Assembly: GCA_963733905.1 (NCBI GenBank)
Contig: CAVTEU010000008.1
Location: forward strand, 1 to 64,000
From: DATADW01 sp963733905
GTDB taxonomy: Bacteria; Actinomycetota; Acidimicrobiia; Spongiisociales; DATADW01
Reading direction: 5' to 3'
DNA: 64,000 nucleotides
The notes beneath the pieces were generated by a model. That model was given only the letters and a program-made list of their open reading frames with translations, did not search any database and was not told where the DNA came from. The translations under genes and the position numbers were made by a program. Positions 39,978 to 49,644 of this stretch are shown here, in pieces. Each line of letters opens with the position of its first letter. Position 1 is the first letter of the stretch.

Positions 39978-40030
39978 GCCCATGGGACGCCGATACCGCC
40001 CGGCTGGTTCCCCCTCGGTCGGATGGACCC

Positions 40031-41088
40031 TCATCTGCGAACGACCATCACCCTGAAGTCGCCCAGCCCCCGAGGGTGGAGAAGGGTTTCCGCCTCGGTG
40101 CGGCGCGACCTGACGCCGAGCCGGGCGAGGGCGTCATCGGTGCGTGCCAGGTCGAGCTCCTCGTAGCGCAGCTCGCTGAGACGGCCCCGCAACCCGAGAC
40201 CGGCGAGGAAGTCGTCCTGGCGGTGGACCTCGACGGTGGCACCTTGCTTCTCGGCCACTGCCGCCAGGGCGGTGAAGTTGACGTCTGCGGTGATGTCGGT
40301 GTCCCCGGGCTCTTCGAGCGGGTCGGGACCGATGTGGTGGGCGCGATAGGTCCGAATCGTGCCCTGGGCCCGGCGCGGCGCCAGCCCCTCGGCGCTGTCG
40401 CCGTAGTCGATCACCACCACGGCGCCATGCTCGAGCAGTTGCAACGCCGAACCCAGCCACTCTCCCGCCGCCAGTTGCACCTCGACGATCGAACCGACCG
40501 GGGCGGGTCCGGCGAAACGGTCCGCCCACGACGCCACCTCGGCCCGGGCCGGCGCCGTAACTCACCAGGGTGGCGTCCGCCTCCCCCACCAGTCGCTCAT
40601 CCCATCCGGTCGCGGTCCGCACCGCCATGGCGCTGGGGAGGTTGTCGAGCAACTCATTGGCGATCACCACACCGATGAATCCCTGCGGCAGTTGCTCCAG
40701 GGAGCCCACCACCCTCCCCGGCACCACCTCCTCGAGGGCGCGGCGCGCCGCAGGGGAAGCCTCGACCGCCCAGGGCTCCACCGGCCCGTCCAATGCGGCG
40801 AGCAGCGGGGCCAGCAGCGAGCCGGACCCCGCCCCAACTTCGACCAGGGTGAACTCTGGCGGGTCGCCGAGCCGGCGGCGCTCGGTCTCGACGAACACCG
40901 CCAGCGTCTCACCGAACATGACGCTCACCTCGGGGCTGGTGAGGAAGTCCCCCGCCTTGACCGACCGAAGCGGACCCGTGGTGAAATACCCACCCTGGGG
41001 GTCGTAGAGCGCCGTCTCCATGAATGCGTCGAACCCGATCGGGCCCATCGGATCGGATCCGCTCCACCAACCGGGACTTCAAGCTCAC
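40031..41088 (-). CDS. MidA-family SAM-dependent methyltransferase (two frameshifts)
   Basis: Class I methyltransferase related to MidA/NDUFAF7, which in mitochondria methylates an arginine in complex I subunit NDUFS2 (the NuoD homologue). The family start F-x-x-F-M-E-x-A-L-Y-D-P-x-x-G-Y-Y/F is present, then F-T-L-V-E-V-G-A-G-S-G-S-L (SAM site) and I-A-N-E-L-L-D-N-L-P. The likely GTG start at 41088 overlaps the glgB stop (GTGA) and needs one shift near 41040; another lies near 40545. A complex I operon is in the same window, so the known role is worth testing. Confidence 0.8.
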
Positions 41089-43001
41089 GGAGCGGGGCGG
41101 TTGCGGAGCATCACCCCGGCGAGAGGGGGCAGCGTGAGCCCGATCGAGAAGGGTCGCCCGTGGGTCCCGTTGGGGACCGCTTCGACCTCGCCGAGGTTGC
41201 CGTGCCCGCTCCCGCCGTAGATGAGGGCATCGCTGTTGAGGATCTCGGTCCAGGTCCCGTCCCTGGGGACGCCGACCCGGTAGTTGTACCGGGGCACAGG
41301 TGTGGCGTTGAGCACGACCAGCACGATCTCGTCGCCGTCGTCCTTGCGGAGGAAGGCGAGGGTGCTGCCCTGCCAGTCGTTGGCCTCGATCCACTCGAAG
41401 CCGGCGGCGTCGCAATCGAGGACGTGCAGCGCAGGCTCGTCGCGGTAGACCCGGCACAGGTCCGCCACGAGACGCTCGACGCCGGCGTGCGCCGCGAACT
41501 GGCGGAGGTGCCAGTCGACCCCGATCGAATGGTTCCACTCGCGGCGCTGGCCGATCTCGGCACCCATGAAGAGAAGCTTCTTGCCCGATTGAGCGAACTG
41601 GCTCACGAAGAGCAGTCGCAGGTTGGCGAACTTCTGCCAGTCGTCGCCTGGCATCTTCTCCAGCAGCGAGCGCTTGCCGTGCACCACCTCGTCGTGACTG
41701 AGCGGCAGGCAGTAGTTCTCGGTCCACGCATACAGCCCGCGGAAGGTGAGCTCGGTGTGGTGATGGCTGCGGAACAGCGGGTCACGGCTCAGGTAGTCGA
41801 GCGTGTCGTGCATCCACCCCATGTCCCACTTGAACCCGAACCCGAGCCCTCCCAGATATGTCGGTCGCGACACCCCCGGCCAGGCGGTTGACTCCTCGGC
41901 GAACGTCTCCACCCCCGGGTACGACTCGTAGACCGCCTCGTTGAGCTTGCGGAGGAAGTCGATCGACTCCAGGTTCTCGTTGCCTCCGTAGCGGTTGGGG
42001 ATCCACTGTCCGGCGGGTCGCGAATAGTCCAGGTAGAGCATCGAGGCGACGGCGTCGACCCGCAGCCCATCCACGTGATACCGGTCCAGCCAGAAGAGCG
42101 CCGACGAGATGAGGAAGCTCCGGACTTCGTTCCGCCCGTAGTTGAAGATGAAGGTGCCCCAATCGGGGTGAAACCCCTGGCGGGGATCGGCATGCTCGTA
42201 GAGGTGGGTTCCGTCGAAGTAGACCAGTCCGTGAAGATCGACCGCGAAGTGCGACGGCACCCAGTCCAAGATCACCCCGTAACCGGCCTGGTGGAGACGG
42301 TCGACCAGCGTCATGAAGTCCTGCGGGGTCCCGAACCGAGCCGTCGGTGCGAAGTAGCCGAGCGACTGGTACCCCCAGGAGCCCTCATACGGGTGCTCCA
42401 TGACGGGGAGGAACTCGACGTGGGTGAAATGGAGGTTGTCGAGATGTTCGACCATGCGATCGGCCACCTCGAGGTAACCCAACGGGCGGTTGTCGACGTC
42501 GCGCATCCACGAGCCGAGATGGACCTCGTAGATCGCCACCGGATCCCTCCGCAGGTCCCGCCGGGCTCGGGCGGTCATCCAACTCTGGTCGCCCCACTGG
42601 TAGGCCAGGTCGCGCACCACAGACGACGTCGCCGGCGGCACTTCGTTGTCGAAGGCGAACGGGTCTGCCTTGTCCACCCGGTAGCCGCGGTGGCGCGATG
42701 CGACGTGGTACTTGTACGTGTGACCCTCGCCAACCCCGGCCACGAACCCCGTCCAGATCCCGGAGTCGCCCTTCACGGCGAGCGGGTTGTCGCCCGGTTC
42801 CCATTCGTTGAACTCGCCGATCACCGACACGTACTCGGCGTCCGGCGCCCACACGGTGAAGAAGGCTCCATCCACGCCCTTTCGAGCACCAAGGTGGGCG
42901 CCAAACTTGTCGTAGAGGCGGAAATGGCTCCCCTCGTTGAAGAGGAACAGGTCGTCGTCGGTCAGCTGGAGCGGAGCCGGATCGGCGGTGGCTTTGGGCA
43001 C
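41085..43001 (-). CDS. glgB: 1,4-alpha-glucan branching enzyme
   Basis: A 638-residue GH13 enzyme that makes alpha-1,6 branches in glycogen. An N-terminal CBM48 (F-T-V-W-A-P-D-A-E-Y-V-S-V-I-G-E-F-N) precedes the barrel. Catalytic Asp is in G-L-R-V-D-A-V-A-S-M-L-Y-L-D-Y, Glu in E-T-F-A-E-E-S-T, and the transition-state pair in L-S-H-D-E-V-V-H-G-K. The GTG at 43001 gives the normal family N terminus. The frame is intact. Its stop overlaps the methyltransferase start. Confidence 0.96.
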   Translation of the reverse strand: MPKATADPAPLQLTDDDLFLFNEGSHFRLYDKFGAHLGARKGVDGAFFTVWAPDAEYVSVIGEFNEWEPGDNPLAVKGDSGIWTGFVAGVGEGHTYKYHVASRHRGYRVDKADPFAFDNEVPPATSSVVRDLAYQWGDQSWMTARARRDLRRDPVAIYEVHLGSWMRDVDNRPLGYLEVADRMVEHLDNLHFTHVEFLPVMEHPYEGSWGYQSLGYFAPTARFGTPQDFMTLVDRLHQAGYGVILDWVPSHFAVDLHGLVYFDGTHLYEHADPRQGFHPDWGTFIFNYGRNEVRSFLISSALFWLDRYHVDGLRVDAVASMLYLDYSRPAGQWIPNRYGGNENLESIDFLRKLNEAVYESYPGVETFAEESTAWPGVSRPTYLGGLGFGFKWDMGWMHDTLDYLSRDPLFRSHHHTELTFRGLYAWTENYCLPLSHDEVVHGKRSLLEKMPGDDWQKFANLRLLFVSQFAQSGKKLLFMGAEIGQRREWNHSIGVDWHLRQFAAHAGVERLVADLCRVYRDEPALHVLDCDAAGFEWIEANDWQGSTLAFLRKDDGDEIVLVVLNATPVPRYNYRVGVPRDGTWTEILNSDALIYGGSGHGNLGEVEAVPNGTHGRPFSIGLTLPPLAGVMLRNRPAP

Positions 43002-43086
43002 GTCGGTCGAGGCTAACCGGGACGCCCGGGACGACCGCCGAACCGCGCAGCCCACTAGGGCCAGCGAGCCGGATAGCGTGTCGGTG

Positions 43087-43788
43087 ATGACCGACCGCCT
43101 TGCGGAGTTGTTTGGCGCCCCGTTGGACGAGTTCGTCACCACGCGCAACAGGATCGCCAAGGAACTGCGAGCCGATGGCAACGAGACCGAGGCCGCCGAG
43201 GTGGCGGGGCTCCGCAAGCCGACGACGGTGGTTTGGGGCCTCGACCAGTTGGCTCGCGCAGGCTCCCGACCTGATCAAGGCCCTCGGGAAGGCGAACGAT
43301 TCGCTCAGAGGTGCGGGGTCGGTCGCCGACATGAGGGAGGCTTCGGACGAGCGCCTTCGTGTGGTGCGGGAACTGGTGGACCGGGCCGCCGAGCTCCTCG
43401 ACGAGGCGGGGCTGGGCGCGGCCGAATCGACCAGGGAACGGATGGCCCGAACCTTGCTCGCCACCGCCTCCGACCCCTCCGCCGAAGAGGCGCTGCGTGA
43501 CAGGCAGGCTCACCGCCGAGCTTGGAGCTTTCGGGGTTTGGCGAGGTCGCGTTGACCGCCGCTCCGGCATCCGAGCCGCGGCCGCCCCGGCCCAGCAAGG
43601 CAGATGCCCGGATCGCCGCCCTGACCGAGGAGGTGGCCCAGCTCGAGGGAGAGATGTCTTCGCTCCAGAAGGAGGCCAAGGAGGCGCGCCGGCACGCCGA
43701 CCAGGCCCAGCGGGCCGTCGACTCGGCGCAGCGGCGGATCGACCAGAAGAAGGAGCAGCTGGCCAAGGCGCGGGCGGCGGCGGAATGA
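43087..43788 (+). CDS. Uncharacterised protein with C-terminal coiled coil (frameshifted)
   Basis: About 233 residues. The N-terminal half (L-F-G-A-P-L-D-E-F-V-T-T-R-N-R-I-A-K-E-L, then K-P-T-T-V-V-W-G-L-D-Q-L-A-R) is helical and basic; the C-terminal 65 residues form a heptad-like coiled coil (I-A-A-L-T-E-E-V-A-Q-L-E-G-E-M-S-S-L-Q-K). I do not assign a family. Shifts near 43258 and 43500. The stop is four bases before the ligase start, so the two are probably co-transcribed, hinting at a DNA-related role. Confidence 0.55.
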
Positions 43789-43791
43789 TCC

Positions 43792-45310
43792 GTGACGCGG
43801 ACGGGCACGGGCCTGATGGCCAAGACTTCTGAGTACGACCGCAAGCGCAGCTTCGAGCGCACACCGGAGCCGCCCGGTTCCTTCGCCGGGGATGTCGATC
43901 CCGCGCTTGCGAACCCTGGGAACCACTTCGTCATCCAGCAGCACTACGCGACACGTCTCCACCACGACGTCAGGCTGGAGATGCTCAACGGCGACACCCC
44001 TGTCCTGGTGAGCTGGGCGGTGCCCAAGGGCCTCCCACTGCGCTCGGGCGTACGCACCCTCGCCATCCACGTCGAGGACCACCCCTGGGAGTACCGCACC
44101 TTTTCCGGGTCGATCCCGAAAGGTGAATACGGGGGTGGGGAGGTCCGGATATTCGACCAGGGCGACTACGAGATGCTCGACCGCGAACCGGGGAAACTCA
44201 CTTTCCGGCTGGAGGGAGAGCGGCTGCGCGGCATCTGGCACCTCATCCGAACCGGCACCGAGCAGGGGCAAGGAGCAGTGGCTCGCCATCCTCTCCGAGG
44301 ATCTCCGCCCCCCGCCGGCGCCATTCCCGCCGCCGGAGCCCATGCTGGCCACACTCGGTGACGACGCCTTCGACGACCCGGGATGGAGCTTCGAGCCGAA
44401 GTGGGACGGGATCCGCGCCATCGCGACCTGCACCCACGAGACCCGGCTGGTATCGCGCAACCGCCACGATGTCACCGTCGCCTATCCCGAGCTGGCGGGG
44501 CTCTACGACCGGCTGGTGGCGACAAGTGCCATGCTCGACGGTGAGGTCATCGCCCTGGAGAACGGGATCCCTTCGTTCCAGGCGCTGCAGCACCGCATGC
44601 ACCTCCGCAGACCGGCCGATGTCGAGCGGGCGTCCCGGTCGGCTCCTGTGACCTACATGGCCTTTGACCTGCTCTACCTCGACGGGGAGGACCTGACCGC
44701 TCGTCCTCTCACCGAGAGACAGCGGTTGCTCGGGGAGATCGTCGTTCCGTCGAACACACTCCAGGTGTCACCGGTCGTGGCCGGCTCGGGGAAGGCGCTC
44801 TACGAAGCGGCGAAGGCGCAGGGTTTGGAGGGCGTGATGGCGAAGCGCATCGACTCGCGCTACCACCCGGGTCGCCGCTCGCCCGACTGGGTGAAGATCA
44901 AGACGGTGCTCGACGCCGATGTCGTTGTGCTCGGGTGGCGACCAGGGGCGGGCAACCGGTCGGGGACGATCGGATCGCTGGTGCTCGGAGCCTACGAAGG
45001 TGAGCGGCTCCGTTACGTCGGCAACGTCGGCACCGGGTTCAACCGCGATTCGCTCGCTGCGGTGTTGTCCGAGTTGGCAACCCGCGAACGGAAAGAACCC
45101 GTGCTCGACGCCGTCGAGCGAAGGGCGGTCCCCCAGGTGCGCCAGGTCCGATGGGTGGAGCCCGAGTTGGTGGCGACGGTCGAGTACCGCCAACTCACCG
45201 ATGCGGGGCGGCTGCGCGCTCCGTCGTTCAAGGGGTTGCGTGACGACAAGGATCCCCGCGAGTGCCGGTTCGAGGACCTGGCCACCGTGGGGGCGTCGCC
45301 GGGTCCGTGA
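43792..45310 (+). CDS. LigD-like ATP-dependent DNA ligase with 3'-phosphoesterase domain (one frameshift)
   Basis: Two domains. Residues about 8-160 are the LigD 3'-phosphoesterase (H-F-V-I-Q-Q-H-Y-A-T-R-L-H-H-D-V-R-L-E; W-A-V-P-K-G; I-P-K-G-E-Y-G-G-G). Residues about 185-500 are the ATP-dependent ligase with motif I E-P-K-W-D-G-I-R-A (Lys forms the AMP adduct), L-D-G-E-V-I-A and E-G-V-M-A-K-R. The polymerase domain of full LigD is absent, and no Ku gene is in the window. GTG at 43792 or ATG at 43816. A shift near 44270 joins the domains. The stop overlaps the next gene. Confidence 0.9.
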
Positions 45311-47073
45311 ACGTCGGCGTGGTGGCGTCGTATGACCTGATCGTCGCCGGGGGCACGCCGGCGGCGCTCTCGCTTGCCGTCGAGGCGGAGCACGCCGGGC
45401 TGGAGAGGGTGTTGGTGCTCGAGGGGAGCGACGCGGTCCGGCCCCAGGACGCGGTCGGCCGCTACGGCCTGACCGTCCGCTACCAATCACCGCTGCGACG
45501 CATCGGGAGAGGTCCCGATGGATCGGTCCTCGTCGAGTCGGTGGCCGACACCTTCCAGGCGACGGCGTGTGCCGTTGCCGAGCGGGCCAACGAGACGCCC
45601 CTTCTGCCCGCGTACGAACTCCCGGCGTCGCTCGACGAGCGGATCCACTTCCGGACCTCGGGGCTGGCCACCCGGGACCTCGATGTGCTGGTGGTCGGTC
45701 CGGGAGAGCGGGCCGCGGCGGCGGCTTTCGAACTGGTGGAGGGGGACGCCCGGGTGGTGCTCTGCTTCACCGGGGAGTTCGCCGATCTCTCGTCGTTGAC
45801 CCGCCGCACCCTCTCCGACCTGGAGCGCCAGCAGATGGTCACCGTCCTCTGGCGTTCCGAGCCGTCGGCCATCGACGATGTCGGCGGTTACCCGATGGCG
45901 GTGTTCGAGGACCGCCGCACCCCGGACCTCCAGTTCGACCACGTCGTATTCGCTCTCGGCGTCGCCTCCGACCCGCCGCTCGAGGGGCTGCTGGAACCCG
46001 GTGAACAAGCTCCGGAAGGTCTGTTCGTGTTGGAGGACAGCACCGGTGTGGAGCCGGCACTGGATCACCTCGTCCCGTCGGGGCGGGCATGGGAGGCGAT
46101 CCGGGCGGCGTGCTTCCCCAGCCTCCCCGACCTGGCCGGACCGCAGCACGGCTTCCAGATCGACGCCCACCGGGTCGAGGAGCTGCGGGCCCAGCACTAC
46201 AACGCCACCATCACCCACTTCGACACCGCCCACAACGAGCTGTGGCGGCTCAGGGTCCGTCCCGACGGCGGCCAGGCACCGTGGCGGGTGGGGCAGTACT
46301 GCACACTCGGGATGGGGGCATGGGAGCCGCGAATCGACGATGTTGACGACCGTATCCCCGAGGCGAACCGGGAGAAGCTGATCCGCCGCTCCTACTCGAT
46401 CTCGAGCCCGTTGTTCGACACCCGCGGGTACATGGTGGACCCGGTCCACGAGGACGAGATCGAGTTGTACATCGTCCTGGTGGCGCCGGAGGGCGATCGC
46501 ATCCCCGGTCTCACCCCCCGCCTCGCCCTGAAGCGTGTCGGCGACCGGGTCTACCTGGGACCGAAGATGGCGGGGAGGTACACCCTCGATGCGGTTGACG
46601 ACCCGTCCGCCCCCGTGCTCTTCCTCTCCACCGGGACCGGCGAGGCGCCGCACAACGCCATGGTGGTGGAACTGCTCCGCAAGGGCCATTACGGGCCGAT
46701 CCTCGGTGCGGTCTCCGTGCGGTACCCCGACGACCTCGCCTACATCGAGGAGCACCGCCAGTTGGAGCAGCGTTACCCCAACTACCACTACCTGCCGGTC
46801 ATCACCCGTGACCCGGGCGGTGCTCCCAAGCGGTACCTCCAGGAGCTGGCCGCCGACGGCTCGCTGGCCGAAGCGCTCGGGGCCGACCTCGACCCCGCCA
46901 CCACCCACGTCTACCTGTGCGGCAACCCGGCGATGATCGGCCTCCCCGAATGGGAGGGCGACGAGCCCCGATTCCCCGAAACGGTTGGGATGTGCCAGAT
47001 CCTCCACGAGATGGGCTTCACCATCGACCGCCGCGGGGTCAAAGGGAACGTTCACTACGAGGAGTACTGGTAG
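45307..47073 (+). CDS. Flavoprotein: thioredoxin-reductase-like N domain fused to ferredoxin-NADP reductase
   Basis: A 588-residue fusion read in one intact frame from the GTG that overlaps the ligase stop. Residues 1-300 resemble an FAD/NAD(P)-binding two-dinucleotide-fold domain but the glycine motifs are weak (I-V-A-G-G-T-P-A-A; V-V-G-P-G-E-R-A-A-A) and no CxxC is seen. Residues about 310-588 are a bacterial Fpr-type FNR: W-R-V-G-Q-Y-C-T-L, R-S-Y-S-I-S-S-P (FAD), F-L-S-T-G-T-G-E-A-P (NADP) and C-G-N-P-A-M-I-G. It should move electrons between NADPH and a ferredoxin-like carrier. The N domain may be regulatory. Confidence 0.82.
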   Translation: MNVGVVASYDLIVAGGTPAALSLAVEAEHAGLERVLVLEGSDAVRPQDAVGRYGLTVRYQSPLRRIGRGPDGSVLVESVADTFQATACAVAERANETPLLPAYELPASLDERIHFRTSGLATRDLDVLVVGPGERAAAAAFELVEGDARVVLCFTGEFADLSSLTRRTLSDLERQQMVTVLWRSEPSAIDDVGGYPMAVFEDRRTPDLQFDHVVFALGVASDPPLEGLLEPGEQAPEGLFVLEDSTGVEPALDHLVPSGRAWEAIRAACFPSLPDLAGPQHGFQIDAHRVEELRAQHYNATITHFDTAHNELWRLRVRPDGGQAPWRVGQYCTLGMGAWEPRIDDVDDRIPEANREKLIRRSYSISSPLFDTRGYMVDPVHEDEIELYIVLVAPEGDRIPGLTPRLALKRVGDRVYLGPKMAGRYTLDAVDDPSAPVLFLSTGTGEAPHNAMVVELLRKGHYGPILGAVSVRYPDDLAYIEEHRQLEQRYPNYHYLPVITRDPGGAPKRYLQELAADGSLAEALGADLDPATTHVYLCGNPAMIGLPEWEGDEPRFPETVGMCQILHEMGFTIDRRGVKGNVHYEEYW

Positions 47074-47094
47074 GAATTGCTCTGACCTGGGGTT

Positions 47095-47626
47095 TTACCC
47101 TCTCGCGGGTAGTTCCTTCCTCGCCCGGGCGATCAGCCGGCGGGCGTTCCGTTCCGAATAGTCGAACTCGTCCATGACGACGTGGATGCCGCTCTTCTCG
47201 TAGAGCTCGAGGACGCGGGACAGCAGCTCGGGGGTTACGTTCCTCCGGCGCCGTGCAGGGCGAGGGCGAGCGCGTAAATCGTCTTCCCCATCGAGCAGTC
47301 TGGCGAACCCTTCTCCTCCCTCAGCCTGGTCGAGTTCGTTGGAGGCAACCGACACCTCGCTGCCGAGAGCTTGCCGCCGGGCCTCGTGTTGAACGGCGGC
47401 GTCCAACACGGCCACCAGGTCGATCTCCCGGAGTAGCTCGGGTGACATGGGGCTGCTGTTTGGATCGGGTCATCACCCACTGGGCATGCGGCCGGCCGTC
47501 GACCATTGCGACGCCCACGTCCCATCGAAGCCCCTTCTCGGGGAGCACCACGACTGCTGTGAACGACTCGGGGACTGCTTCCCCTCCCGGTAGGCGGACC
47601 ATGCCATCGGCTAGCTCTCCTGTCAT
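47095..47626 (-). CDS. Small HTH-like protein of unknown function (one frameshift)
   Basis: About 177 residues. The N-terminal part (M-T-G-E-L-A-D-G-M-V-R-L-P-G-G) is not recognised. After a shift near 47450 the C-terminal part ends N-V-T-P-E-L-L-S-R-V-L-E-L-Y-E-K-S-G, then Y-S-E-R-N-A-R-R-L-I-A-R-A-R-K, a pattern shared with short actinobacterial HTH domains that carry Tp-E-L-L...V...Y and S-x-R-T/N-A-R. DNA binding is plausible. It converges with the flavoprotein gene. Confidence 0.45.
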
Positions 47627-47795
47627 GACACACATCCAACCACAAGTCGGACGATGCCCGCCATCGGAGTTGAGATGGCAGTGGTATTGGCATGACAAAG
47701 ACTTCCTGTGCCCCATAACGTGACGGCTAGAGCAAGGCGCCGCCAAAGGGGACGAACACCCACCACGAACCGGTCAGGTTCGCCATAATCAGCAG

Positions 47796-48155
47796 ATGAG
47801 CACAGCGCCCCGGATGGTGTTCCTCGGCTACGGGAAGTGGGCCCGGGCCGACCGCATATACGCCCTCGAGCCTCTGGTCGGCGATGACCGGGGTGGCGGG
47901 CGACGCACTCTGGTGTGGGTGGAGGGCGTCGCCGACCCGATTGTCGCCTCGCGCACCGAGCGCACGATCCTCCATGAGATGGGGCAGGATGCGGCGGCGA
48001 CGGCGCCGATCATCGACGATGCCATCGACCTCGCAGAGCGGTTGGTGGCTGCTGCGGACGCCGGCCGGGTGGACCTCGGCGATCTGGGCCGCCGCGCCCG
48101 GCGTCTCTTGGAGACGACAACCTCACCTCAAGGCGACGAGAGCCACCTTTTCTAG
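47796..48155 (+). CDS. RemA/DUF370-like small protein
   Basis: A 119-residue protein whose first 60 residues (V-F-L-G-Y-G-K-W-A-R-A-D-R-I-Y-A-L-E-P-L, then R-R-T-L-V-W-V-E-G) resemble DUF370 proteins such as RemA (I-N-I-G-F-G-N ... R-I-V-A-I-V, then G-R-R-T-R-A-V-I), a DNA-binding regulator of matrix genes in Bacillus. The C-terminal half is helical and charged and is not part of the family. The match is by eye and moderate. It abuts the nuoN stop with no gap. Confidence 0.4.
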   Translation: MSTAPRMVFLGYGKWARADRIYALEPLVGDDRGGGRRTLVWVEGVADPIVASRTERTILHEMGQDAAATAPIIDDAIDLAERLVAAADAGRVDLGDLGRRARRLLETTTSPQGDESHLF

Positions 48156-49643
48156 CTAACCGCCGGCGACGATGACCCGGGTGGCGTCGGCGAAGCCGGC
48201 GACGATCCCGGGGAGGAAGCCGAGCACCACGATGATCACGGCGGCGATCCCCAATACCAGTCCGAGAGATGCCGCCACCGGGCGGTCCCTGCCCTCGGGC
48301 ACTGTCTCCGGGGCCGGGTCCATCCACACCACCTTGGCCACCCGGGCGTAGTACACCAGCGCGATCACCGTATTGATGGCGGCGATCACCGCCAGAGCCA
48401 GCGTCCACGGGTTCCCTGTGCCGATCACTGTGCTGAACATGACGAACTTGGCAAACCACCCGGCAAGCGGCGGGATCCCGGCCAGCGAGAAGAAGAAAAG
48501 CGCCACGGCAAGACCAAGCCCGGGGGCGTAGGACCCGAGCCCGGCCCACCCGTCGAGCTCTCCGGTCCCGGTCTTCCGGGCCCCGGCGATCACCACGGCG
48601 AAGGCACCGAGGTTCATGATGGAGTAGATCATCAGATAGGTCACGGTGGCGGTGACCGCGGCGCCGAGGTCGCTCCCGTCCACGGCGGCCCCGGCGAAGG
48701 GCACCATCATGAACCCGGCCTGCGCCACCGATGAGTAGGCGAGCAGCCGCACGATGTTGCGCTGCCGCAGCGCGCTCAGGTTGCCCAACGTCATCGAGAC
48801 CACCGCAAGCAGCCAGAGTGCCGGGCCCCAGATGGAGGCAGCGTCGGGCAACGCCAGGTAGGTGATGAGCAGCAGCCCGACGAACCCGGCCGCCTTCGAC
48901 GACACCGAGAGATACGCCGTCACCGGGGTGGGGGCGCCCTCATAGGTATCAGGGGCCCACCAGTGGAAGGGCGCCGCCGTCACCTTGAAGGCGAAACCCA
49001 CCATCACGAAGAGCACGGCGAGGACGAACGCCGGGTTGTCGACCAGATCGCCGCTGGCGGCGGCGAGACCGGCGAAGTCCACGGTCCCGGTCAGCCCGTA
49101 GAGGAACGACATCCCCCACAGCAGGAGAGCGGTCGAGAGCACACCGATGAGGAAGAACTTGAGCGATGCCTCGTTCGACTTCACATCGCCCTTCCGCCAA
49201 CCGGCGAGGAGGAAGAGGGGCCCGGTCACCAACTCCAACCCAATGAACAGCGTGATCAGGTCGCGCGAGGAGGCCATGACCACCGAGCCCAGGATCGAGG
49301 CGACCAATAGGAAGTAGTACTCGCCCTGGTAGTAGCGCTCCGACTCGATGTAGCTGACCGACATCAGCAGGACGAGATAGCCGGCGACGACGAACAGCCC
49401 CTTGAGCGCCAGGGCGAACTCGTCGACCACATACCCGCCGTCGACCATCACCGCGGGGAGATCGCCGTCGATGGCCAGGTAGATCAGCGGGATGGCGGTG
49501 AGGCTGACCCCGACCAGCGCCACGATGGCCACCCAATATTTCCTGGTGCGGGGTAGCAGCAGGTCGGCCGCAAGCACCGCCACCAGCGTCACCGAGAGCG
49601 CTATCTCGGGGAGCAGGGCGACGTAGTCGAGGTCTGGACTCAA
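48156..49643 (-). CDS. nuoN: NADH-quinone oxidoreductase subunit N
   Basis: One of the three antiporter-like membrane subunits of complex I; 495 residues with about 14 membrane helices. The proton-path Lys-containing segment is recognisable (A-F-K-V-T-A-A-P-F-H-W-W-A-P-D-T-Y-E-G). The start is a TTG at 49643, just before the nuoM stop region, indicating coupling. Last gene of the operon; the frame is intact. Confidence 0.95.
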   Translation of the reverse strand: MSPDLDYVALLPEIALSVTLVAVLAADLLLPRTRKYWVAIVALVGVSLTAIPLIYLAIDGDLPAVMVDGGYVVDEFALALKGLFVVAGYLVLLMSVSYIESERYYQGEYYFLLVASILGSVVMASSRDLITLFIGLELVTGPLFLLAGWRKGDVKSNEASLKFFLIGVLSTALLLWGMSFLYGLTGTVDFAGLAAASGDLVDNPAFVLAVLFVMVGFAFKVTAAPFHWWAPDTYEGAPTPVTAYLSVSSKAAGFVGLLLITYLALPDAASIWGPALWLLAVVSMTLGNLSALRQRNIVRLLAYSSVAQAGFMMVPFAGAAVDGSDLGAAVTATVTYLMIYSIMNLGAFAVVIAGARKTGTGELDGWAGLGSYAPGLGLAVALFFFSLAGIPPLAGWFAKFVMFSTVIGTGNPWTLALAVIAAINTVIALVYYARVAKVVWMDPAPETVPEGRDRPVAASLGLVLGIAAVIIVVLGFLPGIVAGFADATRVIVAGG

Positions 49644-49644
49644 A

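Noticed and set aside
45487..47055. 522-codon minus-strand frame opposite the FNR fusion
   Set aside because: The plus frame carries FAD and NADP motifs and overlaps the ligase stop with GTGA; the minus frame has none.
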